Assembly: GCA_947630535.1 (NCBI GenBank)
Contig: CANRHZ010000017.1
Location: forward strand, 1 to 38,772
Length of the DNA stretch: 38,772 nt
Reading direction: 5' to 3'
Source: Candidatus Gastranaerophilales bacterium
GTDB lineage: Bacteria; Cyanobacteriota; Vampirovibrionia; Gastranaerophilales; Gastranaerophilaceae
Position numbers and translations under genes: made by a program. Position 1 is the stretch's first letter. Every line of letters starts with the position of its first letter. The notes under the pieces are model-generated. The model was not told the origin of the DNA. It was given only the letters and a program-made list of their open reading frames with translations, and ran no database searches. This document shows, in pieces, positions 32,272 to 38,772 of the stretch.

Positions 32272-33224
32272 ACAAGAAAAATATTTATAACAAAATCGAA
32301 AACAAAAAAGATTATACAAAGATATACAACTTTTTCAGTTTTTTAAAGGTTGCATCTATTGTCATTGCGGCGCTTTATTCCGTTTTTTGGTTTTACAGAT
32401 TTTTTAACCTTCCGTTTACGGATATAATATATCCTGTTTTTGACTTTTTTATAACCCCGATAAAACAGACTATTGAAACTCAAAATACATTCAACGGTGC
32501 CGTTATTGAGATGGGCTATTTTATAATGGCCGTTATTATGGCCGTTGTTTCCTATATATTTTCAAGAATTGAGCTTATTATTCTTGAACTTCAAAGAAGA
32601 AGCGATTTAGCCTACATAAGATTAAAAAAACAGTATGAAGAAATTGTCAATAAAGAATTAAAAATGGAATACGCAAACACTATTGAAGAATACAAATACT
32701 TTTCCTGTTTTGTAAGATTTAAAAACTTTTATGTTAATGAAGTGCTTGCTCAAAATGCGCACACCACAATTCAGGATGCTATTTCAAGGTCTTATGCTAA
32801 TTTTTTAAGTTTAATAATGCAAAAATGTCCCAGCCTAAATTCCCAAAAATACGGTTCTTCAATTTTTATTAGAGGCGAGTGGAATATGGGGTTTGATGAT
32901 TTTATGGAAAATGTTTTAGATTCAATAAGAATTATAAAAAAACAAAACGCAAATGATGTTATAGGAACTGACTTTATGCTTATTCTGGATGCTCAGATTA
33001 CAAAAGAAGAAGCTGATAAATCCTATGAAACTTTTATTAAAATTGCTGATGGCGAATACTATAATAAAGCGCTTTGTACCCCTGCTTTTAAATTGAGGTT
33101 TGATTTAATTAAAGATGAAAGCCCCTATACGACAGATATGCTCGGGTATTCAATCTCTGATACAAATAAAAGGGATGAGGACAGTGAAATTTATATACTT
33201 AAAACCAAGCCAAAAAAAATCTAA
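32268..33224 (+). CDS. Hypothetical two-helix membrane protein
   Basis: A 318-residue protein overlapping panC by 4 bases (ATGA). It has two membrane helices (about 26-46 and 82-103) and a long cytoplasmic or periplasmic domain rich in charged helix (LRRSDLAY to KELKMEYAN region) followed by a mixed domain with a GEWNMGFDDFMENVLDSI segment. No catalytic motif was recognised. The C-terminus ends in a basic tail (ILKTKPKKI). Its link to pantothenate genes is only positional. Its 3' end overlaps that of the next gene on the other strand by 4 bp. Confidence 0.7.
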   Translation: MNKKNIYNKIENKKDYTKIYNFFSFLKVASIVIAALYSVFWFYRFFNLPFTDIIYPVFDFFITPIKQTIETQNTFNGAVIEMGYFIMAVIMAVVSYIFSRIELIILELQRRSDLAYIRLKKQYEEIVNKELKMEYANTIEEYKYFSCFVRFKNFYVNEVLAQNAHTTIQDAISRSYANFLSLIMQKCPSLNSQKYGSSIFIRGEWNMGFDDFMENVLDSIRIIKKQNANDVIGTDFMLILDAQITKEEADKSYETFIKIADGEYYNKALCTPAFKLRFDLIKDESPYTTDMLGYSISDTNKRDEDSEIYILKTKPKKI

Positions 33225-34180
33225 AATGCGGGTGTGGCATCATTAAATATCATTTTTTCATACCCTACGGTTTCTTTATTCAGGGTTAGAAAATTTTTTG
33301 TTAAAATAATATTTTCGTTTGAATTTTTATATTCTATTTTTAGCATTTCATTAAGTTCTTCAAAGTTATAATAATAGCTTTTCAATTTAACATACAAAAC
33401 CTTAAAATCCTTGATTTTTGAAAGCCTTATTTTAACAAATTGAATTATATCTGATAAATATCCTTCATAAGAGGGCGAAATTACAAAATCAACAAAGTAT
33501 TCCCCTTTTTTAATTTTAGAAACGGCAAAAAATGCGATAATATCTTTGCTTTTTTCGCCCGTTAGCACGTATTGTTTTATCCTGTTGAAAAAATTGTACT
33601 TAAATTCATAACTGTTTTTATAAAAAATTGCTCTCTGGTAAGAGTGCATTGTATCGTTTATAAGAGTCTTAACTTCTTTTATGTCAATCGTAGTCATTTT
33701 TCTTATATGTGAAAAACTAATATCGTTTAAATCCGAAATAAAATCATTAGAATTTATTTTATATACAATTTCTCTTGCAAGGTTTTTAAAGCCGCATCCT
33801 TCCATAAACATATTTATGAGCTTATCGTTTCTTTTGTCTATAACAACATAGAATGATTCAGCCCCCTTTGAAAGAAGAAAGCTTACGGTACAGTCAACAA
33901 GAAATTTTCCTGTTTCAAGGGAATTACCTTCAGATAAGAGCCTTGAAATTTTAGCTCTTTTTGAGCCCACCCTTTGAACGGTTAAAAGCCCCGTAATTTT
34001 TCTTTCATCAACCGATACAAAAGACTCATCCAAAAATTTTAATCTGAAAGGAAGAAAATGGTGCAATAAATCAATAGGAAAAGGCAGAAAATCGGAAACA
34101 TTAAGGTCGGCCTCCTTAAATGATTCGAGGGCCTTTAATTTTTGTTTATCTGCAAAAGCAAGGTTTTTAATAACGGTCAT
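33221..34180 (-). CDS. GNAT-like acetyltransferase-fold protein
   Basis: A 319-residue protein. The N-terminal half resembles a GNAT fold: KITGLLTVQRVG as central strands, a helix LETGKFLVDCTVSFLLSKGA, then FYVVIDKRNDKLINMFMEGC with GFKNLAREIVY closing the domain. The canonical acetyl-CoA loop is weak, and the second half may be another GNAT-like domain. Substrate is unknown. Upstream, a TG-extended TACTAT ends six bases before the ATG, another leaderless candidate. It converges with the previous gene. Confidence 0.55.
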   Translation of the reverse strand: MTVIKNLAFADKQKLKALESFKEADLNVSDFLPFPIDLLHHFLPFRLKFLDESFVSVDERKITGLLTVQRVGSKRAKISRLLSEGNSLETGKFLVDCTVSFLLSKGAESFYVVIDKRNDKLINMFMEGCGFKNLAREIVYKINSNDFISDLNDISFSHIRKMTTIDIKEVKTLINDTMHSYQRAIFYKNSYEFKYNFFNRIKQYVLTGEKSKDIIAFFAVSKIKKGEYFVDFVISPSYEGYLSDIIQFVKIRLSKIKDFKVLYVKLKSYYYNFEELNEMLKIEYKNSNENIILTKNFLTLNKETVGYEKMIFNDATPAF

Positions 34181-34222
34181 AAGAAGATAGTATCATAAAA
34201 AAGGCGATTTATTTTAAAATTT

Positions 34223-35029
34223 TTATGAATTGTACAAAGATTTAATCCTGTTTTTATTGATATTATCGGTAATTTCAAGAATTTTAACCGTATCTTTTTG
34301 GCTAAACCCGCAACCTTTAAGGGCTTTTATTTTTTCTTTTAAAATTGTTTCATCAGGGTCCGTTTTTTCTTTATGTATCATACAAACCATCTCTCCTTTT
34401 TTGGGGGTTAATTTGTAAAATTCAATCATATCTTCAATTTTAAGCGTTTTAATTTCTTCAAATTTTTTTGTAAGCTCCCTTCCGATTGAAATCAGGGAAT
34501 TTGTTCTTTTTTCTTTTATAATTTCAAGAGTTTCTTGTATTCTTTTCGGGCTTTCATAAAATACAAGGTTTTCATTTTGGTTTTTTGTTATTATTTCTTC
34601 AATTTGGGCTTTAATTCTTGGCAGGAACCCGATAAATTTAAAATCTTCCCCTTCTTTTTGAATTGAAGATAAAAGAGTGATAACTGCCGATATTCCGCCA
34701 ATCGGAACAACTTTAATGTTGTTTTTATTTGCTTCACCTATCAAAACACCGCCCGGATCAGATATCAGGGGTGTTCCCGCATCAGATACAAGCGCAACAT
34801 TAAGCCCTTCTTTTAGTAGTTCGATTATTTTTGAAGCTTTTTTGCTTTCCGAAAATTTATGATAACTTTCGGTTTTTGTTTTTATGGAATACTTTTCAAG
34901 AAGAATTGAAGTTGTCCTTGTGTCCTCAGATGCTATTAAATCAACACTTTTAAGGGTTTCAATTGCCCTTAGGGTAATATCTCCCAAGTTTCCTATAGGG
35001 GTTGATACAACGTATAAAATCCCCGTCAT
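34223..35029 (-). CDS. rsmI: 16S rRNA (cytidine-1402-2'-O)-methyltransferase
   Basis: The 268-residue SAM-dependent enzyme methylates the ribose of C1402 in the 16S decoding site. STPIGNLGDITLRAIETL at residues 9-26, SEDTRTTSILLEKY and VSDAGTPLISDPGG are its hallmarks, and FYESPKRI lies near 153. Length is normal. It starts directly after the cysS stop on the same strand and has no promoter of its own, so it is probably co-transcribed with cysS. Confidence 0.95.
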   Translation of the reverse strand: MTGILYVVSTPIGNLGDITLRAIETLKSVDLIASEDTRTTSILLEKYSIKTKTESYHKFSESKKASKIIELLKEGLNVALVSDAGTPLISDPGGVLIGEANKNNIKVVPIGGISAVITLLSSIQKEGEDFKFIGFLPRIKAQIEEIITKNQNENLVFYESPKRIQETLEIIKEKRTNSLISIGRELTKKFEEIKTLKIEDMIEFYKLTPKKGEMVCMIHKEKTDPDETILKEKIKALKGCGFSQKDTVKILEITDNINKNRIKSLYNS

Positions 35030-35030
35030 T

Positions 35031-36425
35031 TTACTGTATTTCCCAGCTTGAATTTTCTTTAGTGTCTTTTATTAAAATTTTATATTCTAAGAGCTTATCC
35101 CTTATTAAATCAGACCTTGCCCAGTCTTTATTTTTTCTTGCATCCTGTCTTTTTTCAAGAATTAAATCGAGTGCCGTTTTCGGGTCTATACTATCTTCAA
35201 TTTCAAATTCTTTATACAAAGGCAAAATCAGCTTTTTTAAGTCCTCTGTGGTCAATTTATCGGATGTTTTTGAAAAATCAAATCCCAAAACTTCCCCTAA
35301 AAGCTTAATTGTATTTGCATATTTAATTTCATTTGTCTTTTTATATTTTTCAACAAGCGAAAATAAAACCGCAAGCGCCTTTGAGGTGTTCAGGTCGTCA
35401 TTCATTGACTTTTTAAATTCTTCAATTGCTTCATCATCCAATGCGTCATTGAACTTAGCGTTATTTACGGAATTAATCAAACGGCTTGCGCCCGCCTTAG
35501 CGGAATTAAGCGCCTCATCATTAAATTCAACGGGCATTCTATAATGGTTTGTTAGTATGAAAAATCTTATTGTGTTTGAGTTATGGGTTTTTAAAAGGTC
35601 GTCTATCGTAAGAAAATTATTCAGAGATTTTGACATTTTTTCTTTATTAATTGTAACAAAGCCGTTATGGAGCCAGTAGTTAACAAATTTTTGGCCGTTA
35701 GCACACTCAGATTGGGCTATTTCGTTTTCATGATGAGGGAATTGAAGGTCTGCACCGCCTGCATGGATATCTATTGTTTTCCCGAGATGCTTTCTTATCA
35801 TGGCGGAACATTCAATATGCCATCCGGGGCGTCCTTTATTCCACGGACAATTAAGCCCGTGAACTTCATCTTTTTTCCATAGTGCAAAGTCTAAAGACGA
35901 GCGTTTTTTGTTGTCGCTTTCCACTCTTGCGCCCGCCATAAGGTCATCTATAGGTTGTTTTGAAAGCTTTCCGTAATCTTTAAACTTTGACACTTCAAAA
36001 TAAACATCATCACCAACCCTGTATGCATAACCTTTTTCAATTAACTCTTTCACCATATTAATCATCTCGGATATGGTTTTTGTTGCAAAGGGCTCTATGT
36101 CGGGTCTTAAGACGTTTAATTCTTCCATTGATTTAATATAGGAATTATAAAATTTTTTTGCAATTTCTTCGGGCTTAACCCCTTTTAAATCCGCTTTTTT
36201 TAATATTTTATCGTCAATGTCGGTAACATTTCTTGCATAGGTTACATCATACCCTAAAAACTTAAGGTATCTGTATAATACATCCCAAGTTATATAACAT
36301 CTGGCATGCCCCAAGTGCGCCTTATCGTATACGGTAGGGCCGCAAACATACATTTTTACCTTGTTTTCTTCTATGGGTTTAAATTCTTCAAGCGTGTTTG
36401 AATAAGTATTATAAAGTTTTAGCAT
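35031..36425 (-). CDS. cysS: Cysteine-tRNA ligase
   Basis: The 464-residue class I synthetase charges tRNA-Cys. KMYVCGPTVYDKAHLGHARC includes the first zinc cysteine and the HIGH-like motif, GLNCPWNKGRPGWHIECSAM the second cysteine, FPHHENEIAQSEC the remaining zinc ligands, and KEKMSKSLNNF the KMSKS loop. Length fits the family. Its start is at the end of a divergent promoter region with purA; TAAAAT ends six bases before the ATG, with an overlapping TATAAT 5 bases further upstream. rsmI follows immediately. Confidence 0.97.
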   Translation of the reverse strand: MLKLYNTYSNTLEEFKPIEENKVKMYVCGPTVYDKAHLGHARCYITWDVLYRYLKFLGYDVTYARNVTDIDDKILKKADLKGVKPEEIAKKFYNSYIKSMEELNVLRPDIEPFATKTISEMINMVKELIEKGYAYRVGDDVYFEVSKFKDYGKLSKQPIDDLMAGARVESDNKKRSSLDFALWKKDEVHGLNCPWNKGRPGWHIECSAMIRKHLGKTIDIHAGGADLQFPHHENEIAQSECANGQKFVNYWLHNGFVTINKEKMSKSLNNFLTIDDLLKTHNSNTIRFFILTNHYRMPVEFNDEALNSAKAGASRLINSVNNAKFNDALDDEAIEEFKKSMNDDLNTSKALAVLFSLVEKYKKTNEIKYANTIKLLGEVLGFDFSKTSDKLTTEDLKKLILPLYKEFEIEDSIDPKTALDLILEKRQDARKNKDWARSDLIRDKLLEYKILIKDTKENSSWEIQ

Positions 36426-36499
36426 ATATCCATTTTATTATAAAATTTTTCATAGTAAAATAGATTGGTTGAATTATTGTTAAGGATGATTATCGGAAT

Positions 36500-37789
36500 A
36501 TGAAAAATACGGTAGTAGTCGGGGCGCAGTTTGGAGATGAAGGCAAAGCAAAAATCACAGACCTTCTTGCATATAATGCTGATTTTATAATAAGGTATCA
36601 GGGGGGTTGTAATGCGGGGCATACCGTTGTAAATGAAGGGAAGAAATACAAATTTCATCTTGTCCCGTCGGGAATTTTATATGAAAATAAAACCTGTTTT
36701 ATTGGGGCAGGGGTGGTTATTTACCCTGAAAGCTTTAAAAATGAATTAAATGAGCTTATAAATCAGGGCATAAAAGAAGAACATTTTAAAAAAAATTTAA
36801 AAATAAGCCCTCTTGCGCATATTACAATGCCTTATCATATTGACTCAGACGGAGCAAACGAGGACAATTTGGGGGGCAATAAAATCGGAACAACAAAAAA
36901 GGGGATTGGCCCTACTTATTCTGATAAATATGCACGTGTCGGGATAAGAGTTGAAGATTTGTTCGATAAAAAAGCGCTTGAAAAAAAACTTGATATAATA
37001 CTCCCCCTAAAAAATAAAATACTCTCTGAAGTTTATCACCTTAAACCCTATTCTAAAGAAGAAATATTATCCAAGCTGGATGAATATAAGGCACTTTTTG
37101 AACCTTATGTTTGTTTTGATTGGCAAGAACTTTTAAGGGATGCAAAGAAAAATAAAACAATACTTTTTGAGGGGGCGCAAGGGGTCTTGCTGGACATTGA
37201 TTACGGAACTTATCCTTTTGTTACAAGCTCGAACCCTGTTGCAGGGGGCGCCGGTGTGGGCGCCGGAGTTGGGCCCTTAGCAATTGAAGATGCCATGGGC
37301 GTTTTTAAAGCTTATATGACAAGAGTTGGCGAAGGTCCTTTTGTTACGGAATTAAAAGATGCAACGGGAGAAAAAATCCAAACCGTTGGCGCCGAATTTG
37401 GTGTAACAACTGGAAGAAAAAGACGCTGCGGATGGTTTGACGGGGTTATTGCAAAATACAGTGTGCTTGTCGGGGGGATTTCATCCATTGCTCTTACTAA
37501 GTTAGACGTGTTTGATGATTTTGATGAAATTAAATTCTGTATAGCATACAAAAATAAGCTTACGGGCGAAATTATTAAATCTTATCCTACAAATGTTGCA
37601 AAACACTATGATTATGAGCCCGTTTATGAAACCTTTAAGGGTTGGAAACAAGATATAACAGGGATAAAGAGGTACGAAGATTTACCCCAAAATGCAAAAA
37701 TCTACCTTTCGTTTGTGGAAGAATACCTTGAAACAAAAATTAAGATTATATCTGTAGGAGCAGACAGGGACCAAACAATATTTAAATAA
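36500..37789 (+). CDS. purA: Adenylosuccinate synthetase
   Basis: The 429-residue GTP-dependent enzyme converts IMP to adenylosuccinate, the substrate of PurB at the left of the window. GAQFGDEGKAKITDLLA is the catalytic-aspartate/P-loop region and QGGCNAGHTVV holds the catalytic histidine. TKKGIGPTYSDKYAR, EGAQGVLLDIDYGTYPFVTS and TGRKRRCGWFD are all conserved. The usual QWGDEGKGK is QFGDEGKAK here, replacing a normally invariant glycine. AAGGA lies about 12 bases upstream of the ATG. A strong terminator follows. Confidence 0.96.
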   Translation: MKNTVVVGAQFGDEGKAKITDLLAYNADFIIRYQGGCNAGHTVVNEGKKYKFHLVPSGILYENKTCFIGAGVVIYPESFKNELNELINQGIKEEHFKKNLKISPLAHITMPYHIDSDGANEDNLGGNKIGTTKKGIGPTYSDKYARVGIRVEDLFDKKALEKKLDIILPLKNKILSEVYHLKPYSKEEILSKLDEYKALFEPYVCFDWQELLRDAKKNKTILFEGAQGVLLDIDYGTYPFVTSSNPVAGGAGVGAGVGPLAIEDAMGVFKAYMTRVGEGPFVTELKDATGEKIQTVGAEFGVTTGRKRRCGWFDGVIAKYSVLVGGISSIALTKLDVFDDFDEIKFCIAYKNKLTGEIIKSYPTNVAKHYDYEPVYETFKGWKQDITGIKRYEDLPQNAKIYLSFVEEYLETKIKIISVGADRDQTIFK

Positions 37790-37793
37790 AAAT

Positions 37794-37822
37794 ACCCCCC
37801 TAATTTTTATTAGGGGGGTTAA
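37794..37822. terminator. Bidirectional terminator between purA and the pilin-like gene
   Basis: ACCCCCCTAAT (37794-37804) pairs perfectly with ATTAGGGGGGT (37809-37819) around a TTTT loop, with A-runs on the left and T-rich sequence on the right. It separates convergent purA and the minus-strand pilin-like gene. Confidence 0.88.
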
Positions 37823-37851
37823 ATTTATAAAAAATGTCTTTTATAAATGTA

Positions 37852-38772
37852 TTATCGTTTTACGCAACGAACATCATATGTCAGATTGCGCTTGAGCCCG
37901 ATTCGATATCCGTCACCCATGTATTGTCCCCATGCAAGACCGCTTTCACCGGGGGAAATAACCGAACTTGTCCAGTAGTGTCCGGTGGTCATTTCGATAA
38001 GTTTGGAATTGATAAATAAAGAAGCAAACTCATCTATATCAGGAAGCCTTGCATTATCCCCTTGTTTTGCGCAGGCTGATGCAGCATCATTTCCGTCGTC
38101 ACTATACGACTTGACGGATTTAGCAATATCGGCAGGAAAAGGATTTGGAGCTACAACGACACTGTTTGTTCTATTTAAAACGGTAATAAAACCTATATCT
38201 TTCCCAACCTCATTTGGCCCCTTTAAACCATTTAGGTCATATATCATATTTACGCATATTATTTGACCTGCATAGTGAATTGCATTTTGATGTTTGGATT
38301 CACATGTCGGGTTATAAAAAAGAGCAATTGATTCGCCGTTTACCGTTTCAAAGGCCGCCGTGTCCGTATCCATAACTTTGTATTTGTCGGCGGTTTGCGT
38401 ATTATTTAATTCACTCATTTTTGTCGGGAAAGTTAAATTATTTCCGTTTAAAGTAATTATCGAGGATGGTATACCGCATGCACTCAGGTTATTTTTGTTG
38501 CATACGTTTTGAATGCGGTAGACTTTAGATAAACCGTCAATTATAAAGGCTTCTGATGCCGTTGCTTTTAGATTGGCATCATTCCTGTCTGCAATTTCAC
38601 CGTCATTTGAGCCATATCCTGCAACACTATCCATCTCACCGATTGCTTGGCTCATTCTTGCATAAAGTGCTTTTCTTTGTGCGTTCCATGCTTTGTCATT
38701 GACATTAACTAATAATGAAGGTAGCGTTATCGCTGCAACAATACCAATAATTGTTAATGTTATTAATACTTC
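37852..38772 (-). CDS. Type IV pilin-like protein, N-terminus cut by the window edge
   Basis: The frame stays open to the right edge, where it reads EVLITLTIIGIVAAITLPSL, the start of a mature type IV pilin helix whose first residue here corresponds to E5. Only the leader and the F/G-T-L-I part are outside. After the helix come about 260 residues with four or more cysteines. The C-terminal segment ARLPDIDEFASLF, GHYWTSS and VRCVKR resembles the Lcl/DUF1566 domain found on some bacterial surface proteins and pilins. It could be a major or minor pilin for adhesion. The window holds 307 residues. Confidence 0.82.
   Translation of the reverse strand, partial: EVLITLTIIGIVAAITLPSLLVNVNDKAWNAQRKALYARMSQAIGEMDSVAGYGSNDGEIADRNDANLKATASEAFIIDGLSKVYRIQNVCNKNNLSACGIPSSIITLNGNNLTFPTKMSELNNTQTADKYKVMDTDTAAFETVNGESIALFYNPTCESKHQNAIHYAGQIICVNMIYDLNGLKGPNEVGKDIGFITVLNRTNSVVVAPNPFPADIAKSVKSYSDDGNDAASACAKQGDNARLPDIDEFASLFINSKLIEMTTGHYWTSSVISPGESGLAWGQYMGDGYRIGLKRNLTYDVRCVKR

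Noticed and set aside
1-38772. tRNA or rRNA genes
   Set aside because: No T-arm GGTTCRA consensus with matching arms and no rRNA-like stretch was seen, although a covariance search was not possible.

Overview
The window reads as chromosome from an AT-rich, Gram-negative-type bacterium, most plausibly a non-photosynthetic relative of cyanobacteria (Vampirovibrionia/Melainabacteria, Gastranaerophilales-like). This placement is an inference. It rests on AT-rich coding DNA, an Lpt lipopolysaccharide-export operon, a YvcK-family protein with two N-terminal membrane helices, type IV pilin and flagellar genes together, glycogen synthase, and several short proteins carrying an N-terminal S-F-x motif. 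No tRNA, rRNA, CRISPR array or complete insertion sequence was seen.

Layout. 1-370: GC-rich fragment of a YodL-like protein from a conjugative element, ending abruptly in AT-rich repeat-bearing DNA. 371-2221: MBL-fold hydrolase divergent from an HxlR regulator, then a copper module made of a 39-residue, 10-cysteine metallothionein behind two palindromic operators and a CsoR sensor. 2302-2694: GC-enriched, heavily base-paired block ending in a terminator, read here as an unassigned structured RNA. 2789-4093: DUF4143-type ATPase. 4156-4240: short tandem repeat. 4551-11032: an accessory island with a 1087-residue protein carrying a UbiB/ADCK-type kinase domain and a 13-G tract near its start, two HExxH zincin-like proteins and two small unknown proteins.

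11150-19780: purB, two small proteins, then the lptB-lptF/G operon continuing into a phosphodiester glycosidase, a small membrane protein, a hotdog thioesterase and a YqaA/DedA protein, followed by an EF-hand/coiled-coil/CHAP-like protein. 19785-23144 (minus strand): IspD/TarI cytidylyltransferase, an HExxH lipoprotein, and a flagellar FliJ-FliK-hook protein cluster. 23363-28581: 43-residue membrane peptide, zinc-ribbon protein with a duplicated domain, glgA, ruvA, a TPR protein and an LCP-family protein. 28647-33224: operon of a PxpA/YcsF-like protein, yvcK, panB, panC and a membrane protein. 33221-37789: GNAT-like protein, rsmI and cysS on the minus strand, with purA divergent. The right edge cuts a type IV pilin-like gene.

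The most unusual features are the G13 tract (a candidate phase-variation switch) in front of the kinase-like protein, the unassigned RNA at 2302-2694, the CsoR-metallothionein copper module, and a recurring arrangement in which a -10 box sits exactly 6 nt before the start codon, suggesting frequent leaderless transcripts.
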